From Massilia sp. TS11 (GTDB taxonomy: Bacteria; Pseudomonadota; Gammaproteobacteria; Burkholderiales; Burkholderiaceae_D): a DNA stretch of 64,000 bases. A model generated the notes under the pieces. That model saw only the letters and a program-made list of their open reading frames with translations. It searched no databases and was not told where the DNA came from. Both the position numbers and the translations under genes were made by a program. The stretch is from the NCBI RefSeq assembly GCF_022012445.1, contig NZ_JAKLTS010000010.1:62001-126000 (forward strand), in the 5' to 3' direction. Of the stretch, positions 42,592 to 52,399 are shown one piece after another (the first letter of the stretch is position 1; each line of letters opens with the position of its first letter).

Positions 42592-43614
42592 TCAGGCCAG
42601 CTCCCCGCGCGGGTCGCGCGCCAGCAGGCGGCCGACCATCTCGCGCGCATTGTCGCCATCGAACAGCACGCCGGCCACGGCATTCGTGATCGGCATGTCG
42701 ACGCCGAGGCGCGCGGCCAGCGCACGCACGGCACGCGCGCAGGGCACGCCCTCGGCCACATGGCCGAGTTCGGCCACGATGGTGTCGAGATTCTTGCCCT
42801 GGGCCAGGCCGAGGCCGACGCGCCGGTTGCGGCTGAGGTCGCCCGTGCAGGTGAGGATCAGGTCGCCCATGCCGGTCAGGCCCATGAAGGTGGCCGCCTG
42901 GCCACCCAGCGCCAGGCCGAGCCGTGTGATTTCGGCCAGGCCGCGCGTGATCAGGGCCGCGCGCGCATTCAGGCCCAGGCCCAGGCCGTCGGCCACGCCG
43001 GTGGCAATCGCCAGCACATTCTTGACCGCGCCGCCGACTTCCACGCCGATCAGATCGGGGCAGGAATACACGCGGATATGGCCACCATGGACGATGTTGA
43101 CGACACGTTCGCACAAGGCGGCCGAACTGGAGGCGACCGTCAGCGCGCACGGCATGCCGCGCGCCACTTCCTGGGCGAAGGAGGGACCGGACAGGGCCGC
43201 GCCCGCCACATCGGGGCCGAGCACCTCGCGCACGACCTGGTGCGGCAGCAGGCTGCTGCCGTTTTCAAAGCCCTTGCACAGCCAGACCACGTTCGGCAGC
43301 GCGCGCCCCTTCAGCTGTTCGAGCAGGGGGCGCAGGCCGGCTACCGGATTGGCCAGAATCAGCAGATCCTCGGGGCCGACATGGGCCAGGGCCGCATCCA
43401 GATCGCTGCTGATCTGCAGCGCGGGCGGGAAGGCAAAGTCGGGCAGATAGTGGGCATTGCTGCGCGTGCGCGCCATCTGCGCCATGGCGGCCGGATTGCG
43501 GCCCCACAGCAGCACCGCATGGCGCTCGGCCAGGGCGATGGCGACCGCCGTGCCCCATGCGCCGGCGCCGAGGATGCTGACGTGGCGCCGTGTTTTAGAG
43601 ACCGAAGACATCAT
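42592..43614 (-). CDS. gpsA: Glycerol-3-phosphate dehydrogenase [NAD(P)+]
   Basis: 340 residues. The Rossmann motif [48 protein letters not shown] and [36 protein letters not shown] are the GpsA signature blocks, including the catalytic Lys in GGAVKN. It reduces dihydroxyacetone phosphate for phospholipid synthesis. The start is [10 protein letters not shown] (either Met). It overlaps the upstream SH3 gene by 20 nt. Confidence 0.96.
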   Translation of the reverse strand: MMSSVSKTRRHVSILGAGAWGTAVAIALAERHAVLLWGRNPAAMAQMARTRSNAHYLPDFAFPPALQISSDLDAALAHVGPEDLLILANPVAGLRPLLEQLKGRALPNVVWLCKGFENGSSLLPHQVVREVLGPDVAGAALSGPSFAQEVARGMPCALTVASSSAALCERVVNIVHGGHIRVYSCPDLIGVEVGGAVKNVLAIATGVADGLGLGLNARAALITRGLAEITRLGLALGGQAATFMGLTGMGDLILTCTGDLSRNRRVGLGLAQGKNLDTIVAELGHVAEGVPCARAVRALAARLGVDMPITNAVAGVLFDGDNAREMVGRLLARDPRGELA

Positions 43615-44035
43615 TCACCTTCACATAGCCGCTGATCCCGTCGCGATGGCGCACCTTGGCCCAGGCCGACGGGGCCGGCTCGAGCAGCTCGAGCAGCACA
43701 CCCTTGTCGGCCACGAGCACCGGGCTGGCGTGCTCATCGGCATTGGCGCGGACTTTCACATTTGCATTGCGTGCCACCACGGTACGCCGTCCGGCCAGGC
43801 TTTTCAACTCCACCCAGCCGGCGTCGCCGTTGGCGTCGCGCACCTTGAGCCAGTCGCCATGGGTGATCAGGATTTCGACCGGCATGCCGCGCGGGGCGAC
43901 GTACAGCTTATTGCCTTTGGGCGAAGGAGCGTCGTAGACGATGGCCGGCGCCGGGCCGACCGAACGGAATTCAGCCGCCTGGGCGCTGGCAGCGGCCAGC
44001 AGCAGACCCAGACAGGCGCGCAGGGGCAGGGACAA
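43595..44035 (-). CDS. Periplasmic protein with two bacterial SH3 domains
   Basis: 146 residues. Signal peptide [20 protein letters not shown]. Two SH3_3-type repeats: about 25-82 ([43 protein letters not shown]) and 90-146 ([42 protein letters not shown]). It probably binds cell wall or partner proteins. It is upstream of gpsA on the same strand and translationally coupled by overlap. Confidence 0.88.
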   Translation of the reverse strand: MSLPLRACLGLLLAAASAQAAEFRSVGPAPAIVYDAPSPKGNKLYVAPRGMPVEILITHGDWLKVRDANGDAGWVELKSLAGRRTVVARNANVKVRANADEHASPVLVADKGVLLELLEPAPSAWAKVRHRDGISGYVKVNDVFGL

Positions 44036-44060
44036 GATGCTCTCCTCGGCAGGAATGTGA

Positions 44061-44093
44061 AACGCCCCCGGACCCTGGGGTGCCGGGGGCGTT
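44061..44093 (-). terminator. Terminator after secB
   Basis: Perfect 11-bp stem AACGCCCCCGG/CCGGGGGCGTT with an 11-nt loop, ending in TTTC on the minus strand, just past the secB stop. It separates secB from the SH3-gpsA pair. Confidence 0.75.
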
Positions 44094-44105
44094 GGGTGCG
44101 CCAGC

Positions 44106-44579
44106 TTAATGCGTGGCGGCGGCGTCCGGAGCGCCTTTGGCGGCTTCAGCCAGGGCCTGCAGGCGCTGCTGGTAGAAGGCTTCGAAGTTGATCTCGGCCA
44201 GGTGGATCGGCGGGAAGCCGGCCCGCTGAATCATATCGGCGACGTTAGCGCGCAGATACGGGTAGATGATGTTCGGGCAGCCGATTCCCAGCAGCGGGTC
44301 GAGCTGCTCGGCCGGGATGTTGCGGGCTTCGAAGATGCCGGCTTGCTTGCCTTCGACCAGGAAGGCGACCTTGTCTTTCAGCTTGGCGGTGACGGTCACG
44401 GTCACGGTGGCTTCGTAGATGCCTTCCTGCAGCGGCTCGGCGCCGACGTCGAGCGAGATCTCGATCGACGGGGCTTCCTGCTCGAGGAAGATGGCCGGCG
44501 AGTTCGGCTGTTCCAGCGACATGTCCTTCAGGTAGACGCGTTGGATTTGGAATACGGGTTGCAGTTGTTCGTCAGACAT
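44106..44579 (-). CDS. secB: Protein-export chaperone SecB
   Basis: 157 residues. [50 protein letters not shown] and [38 protein letters not shown] are the conserved SecB blocks. It keeps preproteins unfolded for SecA. Downstream of grxC and the rhodanese gene on the same strand, a common gammaproteobacterial and betaproteobacterial order. T2SS and outer-membrane proteins encoded here are plausible clients. Confidence 0.97.
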   Translation of the reverse strand: MSDEQLQPVFQIQRVYLKDMSLEQPNSPAIFLEQEAPSIEISLDVGAEPLQEGIYEATVTVTVTAKLKDKVAFLVEGKQAGIFEARNIPAEQLDPLLGIGCPNIIYPYLRANVADMIQRAGFPPIHLAEINFEAFYQQRLQALAEAAKGAPDAAATH

Positions 44580-44669
44580 GGAACGCTTTCAGTTGAATAG
44601 AGATAAAGAATTGGGACGGCAATTGTAGCAAAACCCGATGGGTTTCCATAGCCGCCAGCTAGTTAGTAC

Positions 44670-44930
44670 TCACTCACCGCGCAGCAGGGGATCCAGGCGG
44701 CCCGCCTGGTCGAGCGCGTAGAGGTCGTCGAAACCGCCGACGTGGGTGTCGCCGATATAGATCTGCGGCACCGTGCGGCGGCCCGTGCGTTCCATCATGA
44801 TGACGCGCTGGGCCGGGTCGAGATCGACACGGATTTTTTCAATGTCCGTCACGCCCTTGGCTTCGAGCAGGCGCTCGGCCCGCACGCAGTAGGGACACAT
44901 GGCGGTGTGGTACAGCACAACCTTGTTCAT
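44670..44930 (-). CDS. grxC: Glutaredoxin 3
   Basis: 86 residues. The redox site is CPYC (YHTAMCPYCVRAERLL), with the cis-proline segment GRRTVPQIYIGDTHVGGFDDLYAL. Small cytoplasmic glutathione-dependent thiol reductase. It is 9 nt after the rhodanese gene. Confidence 0.97.
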   Translation of the reverse strand: MNKVVLYHTAMCPYCVRAERLLEAKGVTDIEKIRVDLDPAQRVIMMERTGRRTVPQIYIGDTHVGGFDDLYALDQAGRLDPLLRGE

Positions 44931-44939
44931 GCCTGCTCC

Positions 44940-45341
44940 TTATTTCACCAGCGGCAGATTGGCTGCTTGCCAAGCAGCAATGCCACCCTCGAGATTGGTG
45001 ACATCGCTGAAGCCGGCCTTGGCCAGGATGCGCGCCGCGCGCGCCGAGCGGGCGCCGCTCTGGCAGACCAGCACCACCGCCTTGTCGGTCTTGAACTCGC
45101 CGACACGCTGGGCCAATTCTGCCAGCGGGACGTTCTTTGCGTCGCGCAAATGCCCATTGGCAAACTCGGCCGGTTCGCGCACGTCGATCACCGTGGTCTT
45201 GCCGCGGTTGATCAGCAGGGTCACCTCGGTCGGCGAGCCTTGCTTACCGGCGCGAAACAGCACGGGCCAGACCAGCATACCGCCCGAGACCAGGGCCAGG
45301 CCGACGAGAAAAATATTATCGATTAAGAATTTCACAGGCAT
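44940..45341 (-). CDS. Membrane-anchored rhodanese-like protein
   Basis: 133 residues. An N-terminal helix (FLIDNIFLVGLALVSGGMLVWPVLF) anchors a single rhodanese domain with TVIDVREPAEFANGHLRDAKNVPL and the active-site loop CQSGARSARA. The first of two candidate starts (ATG 45341, GTG 45335) is taken; both give the same helix. It likely handles sulfur transfer at the membrane. Divergent from gpmA. Confidence 0.92.
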   Translation of the reverse strand: MPVKFLIDNIFLVGLALVSGGMLVWPVLFRAGKQGSPTEVTLLINRGKTTVIDVREPAEFANGHLRDAKNVPLAELAQRVGEFKTDKAVVLVCQSGARSARAARILAKAGFSDVTNLEGGIAAWQAANLPLVK

Positions 45342-45417
45342 CCCGTAGTGAGAATGAATCGGCGCATTATAAAATAGATGGCTACTGCCCGTTTTCTCGA
45401 CCCTTCGGAAGCTTTCT

Positions 45418-46164
45418 ATGTACAAAATCGTCTTCATGCGCCATGGCGAATCGACCTGGAACCTGGAAAACCGTTTCACCGGCTGGACCGATGTGGACCT
45501 GACCGACAAAGGCGTGCACGAAGCGCGCCAGGCCGGCCGGCTGCTGAAGGAAGCCGGCTTCGAGTTCGATCTGTGCTACACCTCGGTGCTCAAGCGCGCG
45601 ATCCGCACGCTCTGGCTGGCGCTCGACGAAATGGACCGCATGTACCTGCCGATCAAGCACGACTGGCGTCTGAACGAGCGCCACTACGGCGCCCTGCAGG
45701 GCCTCGACAAGGCCGAGACCGCCGCCAAATTCGGCGACGCCCAGGTGCTGGTCTGGCGCCGCGCCTACGACACCCCGCCGCCGGCCCTGGAGCCGGGCGA
45801 CAGCCGCACCTCGTTCGCCGATCCGCGCTATGCGGGCCTGCCGCGCGCGGCGATTCCGCTGACCGAATGCCTGAAGGACACGGTGGCGCGCGTGATGCCG
45901 GCCTGGGACGAGGAGATCGCCCCGGCCATCAAGGCGGGCAAGCAGATCCTGATTTCGGCCCACGGCAACAGCCTGCGCGCCATCATCAAGATGCTCGACG
46001 GGATCAGCGACGCCGACATCGTCGGCCTCAACATCCCGAACGGCACCCCGCTGGTCTACGAGCTCGACGCCGAGCTGAAGCCGATCAAGCACTACTACCT
46101 GGGCGACCAGGCCGCGATCGCTGCCGCCATGGCCGCCGTCGCCAACCAGGGCAAGGCCAAGTAA
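45418..46164 (+). CDS. gpmA: 2,3-bisphosphoglycerate-dependent phosphoglycerate mutase
   Basis: 248 residues. The phosphohistidine motif [17 protein letters not shown] begins at residue 7; [22 protein letters not shown] and [15 protein letters not shown] supply the other catalytic His and Arg. Length is standard for the dimeric/tetrameric dPGM. Glycolysis and gluconeogenesis: 3-phosphoglycerate to 2-phosphoglycerate. Divergent from the rhodanese gene; 3 nt upstream of the EnvC-like gene. Confidence 0.97.
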   Translation: MYKIVFMRHGESTWNLENRFTGWTDVDLTDKGVHEARQAGRLLKEAGFEFDLCYTSVLKRAIRTLWLALDEMDRMYLPIKHDWRLNERHYGALQGLDKAETAAKFGDAQVLVWRRAYDTPPPALEPGDSRTSFADPRYAGLPRAAIPLTECLKDTVARVMPAWDEEIAPAIKAGKQILISAHGNSLRAIIKMLDGISDADIVGLNIPNGTPLVYELDAELKPIKHYYLGDQAAIAAAMAAVANQGKAK

Positions 46165-46167
46165 TCC

Positions 46168-47580
46168 ATGCGCCGCGCGTTGTGGCTGGCTTCGCTCGCC
46201 CTCGTGGCGGGCGCGGCCCTGGCTGCGCCCAAACCGACGGAGCGCAGCAAGCAGAAGCTGGAAGCCGAAGCCCAGCGCAAGGCCATCGCCCAGCGCCTGG
46301 CCGCCCTGAACAAGGACATCAGCAAGACCGAAAGCGAAAAGGACGCGGTGGCCGATCAGCTGGCCGAGGCCGAGGAAAGCATTTCCGACGCCATCCGCAA
46401 TCTGCGCGATCTGCAGCAGGAGCAGGCGCAGACCAATGCCAAGCTCAAGGATCTGGCCGAGTCGCGCACGCGCCTGGCGGCCCAGGTCGAGGCGCAGAAG
46501 GCCCAGATCGCCAAGCTGCTGCGCGAGCATTATGTGGCCGGCAATGAGGACCGCATCAAGCTGCTGCTCTCGGGCGACAATCCGAACCGCATCAACCGTG
46601 ATCTGCAGCTGATGGCCTATGTGTCCCAGGCCCAGGGCAAGCTGCTCGAGGCCCTGCGCACCAACCTCGCCACGCTCGAACAGAACCAGGCCGAGACCGA
46701 GGACGCCAAGGCCAGCCTGGAAGAAATCGTGGCCGAGCAGAAGGCCGAGAAGGACAAGCTGGAGAAGGACAAGGCGCGCCGCAAGGAGCTGCTGGGCAAG
46801 GTCAACAAGAAGCTGGTGGCGCAGAAGAAGCAGGCCGTGGACCTCGAGAAGGAAGACCAGCGCATGCAGGCGATGATCAACCAGCTCGCCGAACTGATCC
46901 GCAAACAGAACGAGGCCGCGGCCGCCGAGAAGAAGCGCCAGGAGGCGCTGGCCGTGGCGCGCGCCAAGGCCGAGGCCGAAGCCCGGGCGAAAGCCGAGGA
47001 AGAGCGCAAGAAGAAACTGGCGGCCGCCAGCAAGCCGCCCAGCACGCCGGGCAAGCCGGCCTTCAAGCCGACCCCGATCGACGATGTCGAGCCGCCCAAG
47101 CCGGTGGCGAAGAAGGAGCCGCCGAAACCCGATCCGGACGCGCCCAATCCGGCCGATGTGGCTCTGGCCACGGTGATGCCGCCCGATACGCTGCCGAATC
47201 TGAAAGGCCAGATGAAGCTGCCCGTGGCCGGCAAGGTGGTGGTGAAATTCGGCCAGCGCGTCGACAACAGCCTGCCGTGGAAGGGCCTGTTCATCAAGGC
47301 GCCCGAAGGCGCCGAAGTGCACGCCGTGGCGCCGGGCAAGGTGATCTTCGCCGAACGCCAGGGCTTCCTCGGCAACACCATCATCATCGACCACGGCGGC
47401 GACTACTGGAGCGTGTATGCGTATAACCAGGCCCTGCTCAAGCGTAAGGGCGACATCGTCAAGGCGGGCGAGGCCGTGGCACTGGTCGGAAACACCGGCA
47501 GCATGGAGGATTCCGGTCTATACTTCGACCTGAGGCGCAAGTACCTGCCGTTCGACCCGGCGGGCTGGGTCAAGTTCTAA
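46168..47580 (+). CDS. envC: EnvC-like divisome factor with degenerate M23 domain
   Basis: 470 residues. Signal peptide MRRALWLASLALVAGAALA, a long coiled coil to about 280 (heptads with many Glu/Lys/Gln), a Pro/Lys linker, and a C-terminal LytM/M23 domain from about 350. The zinc ligands of active M23 enzymes are missing: the first His/Asp region reads KGLFIKAPEG, and the HxH segments read SVYAYN and GLYFDLR (Tyr for His). This matches EnvC, which activates amidases instead of cutting itself. It precedes ctpA, as in many proteobacteria. Confidence 0.93.
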   Translation: MRRALWLASLALVAGAALAAPKPTERSKQKLEAEAQRKAIAQRLAALNKDISKTESEKDAVADQLAEAEESISDAIRNLRDLQQEQAQTNAKLKDLAESRTRLAAQVEAQKAQIAKLLREHYVAGNEDRIKLLLSGDNPNRINRDLQLMAYVSQAQGKLLEALRTNLATLEQNQAETEDAKASLEEIVAEQKAEKDKLEKDKARRKELLGKVNKKLVAQKKQAVDLEKEDQRMQAMINQLAELIRKQNEAAAAEKKRQEALAVARAKAEAEARAKAEEERKKKLAAASKPPSTPGKPAFKPTPIDDVEPPKPVAKKEPPKPDPDAPNPADVALATVMPPDTLPNLKGQMKLPVAGKVVVKFGQRVDNSLPWKGLFIKAPEGAEVHAVAPGKVIFAERQGFLGNTIIIDHGGDYWSVYAYNQALLKRKGDIVKAGEAVALVGNTGSMEDSGLYFDLRRKYLPFDPAGWVKF

Positions 47581-47589
47581 GAGGCGCAC

Positions 47590-48993
47590 ATGCGATTCCC
47601 GCTCAAAAGCATCGGACTGGTGGCCGGCGGCATGGCCGTCGGCTTCGCCATTTCCCTGCAGTTCAGCGCCATTGCCCAGCGCGTCGGCGGCAATGCCCTG
47701 CCGCTCGACGAACTGCGCCAGCTGTCCGACGTCTACGCCCTGATCAAGAGCGATTATGTCGAGCCCGTCGACGAGAAAAAACTGCTGTCCGACGCCATCG
47801 CCGGCATGGTCGCCTCGCTCGATCCGCACTCGGTCTATCTCGACAAAAAAGCCTACCGCGACATGCGCGAATCGGTGCAGGGCCGCTTCGTCGGCATCGG
47901 CATCGAAGTCGCGCTCGAAGACGGCTACGTCAAGGTGATTGCGCCGATCGAAGATTCGCCCGCCTTCAAGGCCGGCATCCGCCCCGGCGACCTGATCACG
48001 CGGGTGGACGGCCAGTCGGTCAAGGGCCTGAGCCTCGATGAAGCCGTCAAGCGCATGCGCGGCGAACCCAAAACCCGGCTCACCCTGACGCTCGCGCGCA
48101 AGGGCGAAGACCAGCCGCGCGTGCTGCCGATCCAGCGCGAGGAAATCCAGGTCAAGAGCGTCAAATCCAAGATCGTCGAGCCCGGCTATGGCTGGCTGCG
48201 CGTCAGCCAGTTCCAGGAAAAGACCCTGGACGATCTGGCCCGTCATCTGACCCAGCTGTACGCCCAGGAGCCGCGCCTCAAGGGCCTCGTGCTCGATCTG
48301 CGCAACGACCCCGGCGGCCTGCTGCCGGGCGCGATCGGGGTGGCCGCCGCCTTCCTGCCGCAGGAATCGGAAATCGTCTCGACGCGCGGCCAGATGGCCG
48401 AATCGAGCCAGGTCTTCTACGGCAAGCCCGAGTACTACGCGCTCGACGGCGGCGCCGATCCGCTGGCGCGCCTGCCGGCCGCGCTGAAAACCGTGCCGAT
48501 GGTGGTGCTGGTCAATGGCGGTTCGGCCTCGGCCTCGGAAATCGTGGCCGGCGCCCTGCAGGACTACAAGCGCGCCACCATCCTCGGCACCCAGACCTTC
48601 GGCAAGGGCTCGGTCCAGACTCTGCGCCAGATCACCCCCGAAACGGCGGTCAAGCTGACCACGGCGCGCTACTACACGCCGCTGGGCCGGGCGATCCAGG
48701 CGCGCGGCATCGTGCCCGATCTGCTCGTCGATGAAGCGGCCGACGGCGATCCGGCCGCCGCGCTGCGCCTGCGCGAAGCCGACCTGGCGCGCCACCTCGG
48801 CAGCGAGGGCGGCACGGCCGACGCCAAGCGCGACAGCCTGGAGCAGGAGATGCGCGCCGCCGCCGCCGAGCGCGGCCGCAAGCTGCTCGACTACGGCAGC
48901 GCCGACGACTTCCAGCTGGCCCAGGCCCTGCGCCATCTGAAGGGCGAACGGGTGCTGGTGGCGGCCGCCGCGGCGCGCGCGCGCCAACCCTGA
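47590..48993 (+). CDS. ctpA: S41-family carboxy-terminal processing protease
   Basis: 467 residues. N-terminal signal anchor (LKSIGLVAGGMAVGFAISLQF), PDZ domain at about 95-175 (VIAPIEDSPAFKAGIRPGDLITRVDGQ), and S41 catalytic domain with LVLDLRNDPGGLLPGAIGVA, the serine in NGGSASASEIVAGAL and the lysine in TFGKGSVQTL. The active Ser/Lys pair is intact. Periplasmic processing of C-termini; the amidase-activation neighbour EnvC suggests a role in cell-wall turnover, which is inference. Confidence 0.95.
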   Translation: MRFPLKSIGLVAGGMAVGFAISLQFSAIAQRVGGNALPLDELRQLSDVYALIKSDYVEPVDEKKLLSDAIAGMVASLDPHSVYLDKKAYRDMRESVQGRFVGIGIEVALEDGYVKVIAPIEDSPAFKAGIRPGDLITRVDGQSVKGLSLDEAVKRMRGEPKTRLTLTLARKGEDQPRVLPIQREEIQVKSVKSKIVEPGYGWLRVSQFQEKTLDDLARHLTQLYAQEPRLKGLVLDLRNDPGGLLPGAIGVAAAFLPQESEIVSTRGQMAESSQVFYGKPEYYALDGGADPLARLPAALKTVPMVVLVNGGSASASEIVAGALQDYKRATILGTQTFGKGSVQTLRQITPETAVKLTTARYYTPLGRAIQARGIVPDLLVDEAADGDPAAALRLREADLARHLGSEGGTADAKRDSLEQEMRAAAAERGRKLLDYGSADDFQLAQALRHLKGERVLVAAAAARARQP

Positions 48994-49003
48994 AGCGGCG
49001 CGG

Positions 49004-49753
49004 ATGGACGACCAACAGCTGCTGCGCTATTCGCGCCATATCCTGCTCGACGAGATCGGCATCGAAGGCCAGCAGCGCCTGCTCGGCGCGCATGCGCTGG
49101 TGGTCGGCGCCGGCGGCCTCGGTTCGCCGGCCGCGATGTACCTGGCCTCGGCCGGAGTCGGCCAGATCACCCTGATCGACCACGACACGGTCGACCTGAC
49201 CAATCTCCAGCGCCAGATCCTGCACACCACCGCCCGCGTCGGCCAGCCCAAGGCCGAGTCCGGCCGCGCGGGCCTGCTGGCCATCAATCCCGAGGTGCGC
49301 GTGCATGCCCTGGTCGAGAAGGCCGATGCGGCGCGCCTGCTGGCGCTGGTCGGCACGGCCGACGTGGTGCTCGACTGCACCGATAATTTCAAGACGCGCC
49401 ACGCCGTCAACCGCGCCTGTGTGGCGCGCGGCGTGCCGCTGGTGTCGGGCGCGGCGATCCGTTTCGACGGTCAGATCAGCGTGTTCGACGCGCGCCACGG
49501 CCAGGCCTGCTACCACTGCCTGTTCCCCGAAGACCAGGGCTTCGAGGACGTTGCCTGCAGCACCATGGGCGTGTTCGCCCCGCTGGTCGGCGTGATCGGC
49601 GCCATGCAGGCGGCCGAGGCGCTCAAATGCATCATGAATATCGGCACCTCGCTCGCGGGGCGCCTGTTGCTGCTCGATGGCCGCAGCATGGAGTGGACGG
49701 CCATCCAGGTCGCCCGCAACCCGGCCTGTCCGGTGTGCGGGTCCTCTACTTGA
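49004..49753 (+). CDS. moeB: ThiF/MoeB/HesA-family adenylyltransferase
   Basis: 249 residues. ATP-binding GAGGLGSPAAMYLASAGVG, IDHDTVDLTNLQRQILH, the DCTDNFKTRHAVN segment, and the catalytic Cys in VACSTMGV. Two CxxC pairs (CYHC near 170 and CPVC at the end) form the zinc site. It adenylates the C-terminus of ubiquitin-like sulfur carriers for molybdopterin or thiamin; MoeB versus ThiF cannot be separated from sequence alone. Confidence 0.93.
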   Translation: MDDQQLLRYSRHILLDEIGIEGQQRLLGAHALVVGAGGLGSPAAMYLASAGVGQITLIDHDTVDLTNLQRQILHTTARVGQPKAESGRAGLLAINPEVRVHALVEKADAARLLALVGTADVVLDCTDNFKTRHAVNRACVARGVPLVSGAAIRFDGQISVFDARHGQACYHCLFPEDQGFEDVACSTMGVFAPLVGVIGAMQAAEALKCIMNIGTSLAGRLLLLDGRSMEWTAIQVARNPACPVCGSST

Positions 49754-49768
49754 ATCCGGAGACATTGC

Positions 49769-51883
49769 ATGAAGCGTCTTGCCCTCAGTATCGCCCTTGG
49801 CCTCGTATGTGGCGCCAGCCTGGCCGCCACCAGCACCACCCGATTCCTGATCTTCGTCGAGAACGGCAAGCAGGCCGGCGAGCAGATCGTCGAGCACGAT
49901 GATGACGGCAGCGAGCGCGTGCGCTTCATCTTCAAGGACAACGGCCGTGGCCCCGAGCTGCGCGAAACCCTGAAGGTCGGCAAGGACGGCAGCCTGCTGG
50001 CCTACACGGCGACCGGCAATTCGACCTTCGGCGGCGTCGTCAACGACCGCTTCGAGCGCAGCGGCGACACGGCGCGCTGGCAGTCCACCACCGAGCAGGG
50101 CAGCACGCGCGTGCAGGGCACGGCCGCGTATGTGCCGCTGGTGTCCTCGTTCCAGCCGGCCGCGCTGGCGATCCGCGCGATGGCGGCGCGGCCCGACAAG
50201 AGCCTGGCCCTGCTGCCTTCTGGCACGATGCGGATGAAGGTGCTCGAATCGCGCACGCTGAGCCAGGGCGGCAAGAACCAGGCCGTGCAGCTGGTGGCCC
50301 TGACCGGCGTCGGTCTGTCGCCCCAGTTCGCGTGGGTGACGCGCGAGGCGCGCCCGCAGCTGTTCGCCGTGGTGATCCCCGGCTACATGACGATGATCCG
50401 CGAAGGCTGGCAGGCCCAGGGCAAGACCCTGGCCACGGCGCAGAAGGCGGCCGAGGGCAAGCTGCTGGTCGATCTGGCGGCCCAGCTCCAGCACCCGCTC
50501 ACGGGCCTGACCGTGGTGCGCAATGCGCGCGTGTTCGACAGCGAAAAGGCGGAACTGACGGCACCCCAGGATGTCTACGTACTACGTGGCCGCATCACGG
50601 CCATGCTGCCGGCCGGCGCGCCCGTGCGCGGCGCCGTCAACGAGATCGACGCGGCCGGGCGCGTGCTGCTGCCGGGTCTGTTCGACATGCACGGCCACGT
50701 CGGCCGCTGGGAGGGCGGGCTGAACCTGGCCGCCGGCGTCACCAGCGTGCGCGACATGGGCAATGACAATGCCACCTTGCAGGACATCCTCGACGAAACG
50801 GCCAGCGGCCGCCTGCTCTCGCCCCAGATCGTGCCGGCCGGCTTCCTCGAAGGCGAGAGCCCCTACTCGGCGAATAATGGCTTCGTCGTCAAGGACCTGC
50901 GCGGCGCCAAGTCGGCGATCGACTGGTATGCCGAGCACGGCTATCCGCAGCTGAAGATCTACAACTCCTTCCCCAAAGAGATCCTGAAGGAGACCGTGGC
51001 CTATGCGCACGAGCGCGGCCTGCGCGTGTCGGGCCACATCCCGGCCGGTCTGCGCGCCCAGCAGGCGATCGACGCCGGCTATGACGAAATCCAGCACATC
51101 AACCAGCTGATGCTGAATTTCCTGTTCACGCCCGAGGTCGACACGCGCACCTTGCAGCGCTTCTACCTGCCCTCGGAAAAGGTGGCCGATCTCGACCTCG
51201 ACAGCGCCCCGGTGCAGGAATTCATCGCCACCCTCAAGCAGAAGCAGATTGCGATCGATCCGACCCTGGCCACCTTCGCCTTCCTCAAGCAGAAGGACGG
51301 CGAGATCAACGAGCCCTTCGCCCCGATCGCCGACCACATGCCGCCCGACGTCAAGCGCGGCTTTGCCGTCGGCACCATGAAGATCCCGGATGACGCCACC
51401 CTGCAGCGCTACCGCAAGTCCTACGCCAAGATGGTCGACTTCGTCGGGCGCGCCTACCGCGCCGGGGTGCCGGTGCTGGCCGGCACCGACGAGCTGGCCG
51501 GCTTCACCCTGCAGGCCGAACTCGCCTACCTGGTCAAGGCCGGCCTGACGCCGGCCCAGGCCCTGCAGGTGGCCACGCGCAACGGCGCCCAGTACACGCG
51601 CACCAGCCACGAGCGCGGTTCGATCACGCCGGGCAAGCTGGCCGATCTGGTGCTGGTCGACGGCGATCCGACCCGCGATATCGGCGACATCCGCAAGGTG
51701 GCGGCCGTGATCACGCGCGGCTACCTGGTCTACCCGCGCGAAGTGCATCAGGCTCTGGGCGTGGCGCCGTTTGTCGCGGCCAATCCGGCCGTGACGCGCC
51801 TGCCCGCGAGCTCGGCCTCGGTGGCCGCCGGCGGCAATGAGGGCATGCTCGGGGTGCTCGGCCTGGGCAAGCACCGCGACTGA
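49769..51883 (+). CDS. Secreted amidohydrolase-family protein
   Basis: 704 residues. Signal peptide MKRLALSIALGLVCGASLA. Residues 20-240 form an unusual N-terminal domain of unknown type (TTRFLIFVENGKQAGEQIVEHDDDG). The amidohydrolase barrel follows with VLLPGLFDMHGHVGRW (HxH), GHIPAGLRAQQAIDAGYDEIQHINQ, and LAGTDELAGFTLQAELAYLVKAGL (metal Asp). PGKLADLVLVDGDPT closes the composite domain. Substrate unknown; it may be a peptidase, prolidase-like or other hydrolase. Its 3' end has a terminator, so it is separate from the gsp operon. Confidence 0.88.
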   Translation: MKRLALSIALGLVCGASLAATSTTRFLIFVENGKQAGEQIVEHDDDGSERVRFIFKDNGRGPELRETLKVGKDGSLLAYTATGNSTFGGVVNDRFERSGDTARWQSTTEQGSTRVQGTAAYVPLVSSFQPAALAIRAMAARPDKSLALLPSGTMRMKVLESRTLSQGGKNQAVQLVALTGVGLSPQFAWVTREARPQLFAVVIPGYMTMIREGWQAQGKTLATAQKAAEGKLLVDLAAQLQHPLTGLTVVRNARVFDSEKAELTAPQDVYVLRGRITAMLPAGAPVRGAVNEIDAAGRVLLPGLFDMHGHVGRWEGGLNLAAGVTSVRDMGNDNATLQDILDETASGRLLSPQIVPAGFLEGESPYSANNGFVVKDLRGAKSAIDWYAEHGYPQLKIYNSFPKEILKETVAYAHERGLRVSGHIPAGLRAQQAIDAGYDEIQHINQLMLNFLFTPEVDTRTLQRFYLPSEKVADLDLDSAPVQEFIATLKQKQIAIDPTLATFAFLKQKDGEINEPFAPIADHMPPDVKRGFAVGTMKIPDDATLQRYRKSYAKMVDFVGRAYRAGVPVLAGTDELAGFTLQAELAYLVKAGLTPAQALQVATRNGAQYTRTSHERGSITPGKLADLVLVDGDPTRDIGDIRKVAAVITRGYLVYPREVHQALGVAPFVAANPAVTRLPASSASVAAGGNEGMLGVLGLGKHRD

Positions 51884-51894
51884 AAATCGGCCGG

Positions 51895-51912
51895 GCCCGC
51901 GGCGCGGGCTTT
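51895..51912 (+). terminator. Short terminator after the amidohydrolase gene
   Basis: GCCCGC/GCGGGC stem with a 3-nt loop followed by TTTAT, 12 nt after the stop. It lies about 40 nt upstream of the gspG start, so the gsp promoter must overlap or follow it. Confidence 0.6.
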
Positions 51913-51949
51913 ATACTAAGCTTTCATTTTTTTCATTGCGATTCTACGT

Positions 51950-52399
51950 ATGCAGACGTTCCCCCAACTGCGCCGCCCGGCGCGCGGCTTCACCCTGGTC
52001 GAAATCATGGTGGTGGTGGTCATCATTGGCGTGCTGGCGGCCCTGGTGCTGCCCAAGGTGCTGAACCGCACCGGCGAGGCGCGCGTGACGGCGGCCAAGA
52101 CCGATATCGCGCGCATCATGCAGCAGCTGCAGATGTACAAGCTCGACAATCTGCGCTACCCGAGCGCCGAGCAGGGCCTGGAAGCCCTGGTCACGCGCCC
52201 GGCCAACGGCCCGGCCGCGCCCGGCTGGAAAGGCTATCTGGACGCCGTGCCCAAAGATCCCTGGGGCAATCCCTACCGCTACCTGAACCCCGGTGCGCGC
52301 ACCGAGATCGAAGTCATTTCGCTGGGCGCCGACGGCAAGCCGGGCGGCAGCGGCGAAGATGCCGACATCAGCTCGGCAGACCTGAACGGCAGCAAATGA
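51950..52399 (+). CDS. gspG: Type II secretion major pseudopilin GspG
   Basis: 149 residues. The prepilin site RRPARG/FTLVEIMVVVVIIGVLAAL is cut after Gly and leaves N-methyl-Phe, Glu at +5. ALVLPKVLNRTGEARVTAAKTDIARIMQQLQMYKLDNLRYPS and the C-terminal DPWGNPYRYL calcium loop region are standard. First gene of the operon. Confidence 0.97.
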   Translation: MQTFPQLRRPARGFTLVEIMVVVVIIGVLAALVLPKVLNRTGEARVTAAKTDIARIMQQLQMYKLDNLRYPSAEQGLEALVTRPANGPAAPGWKGYLDAVPKDPWGNPYRYLNPGARTEIEVISLGADGKPGGSGEDADISSADLNGSK

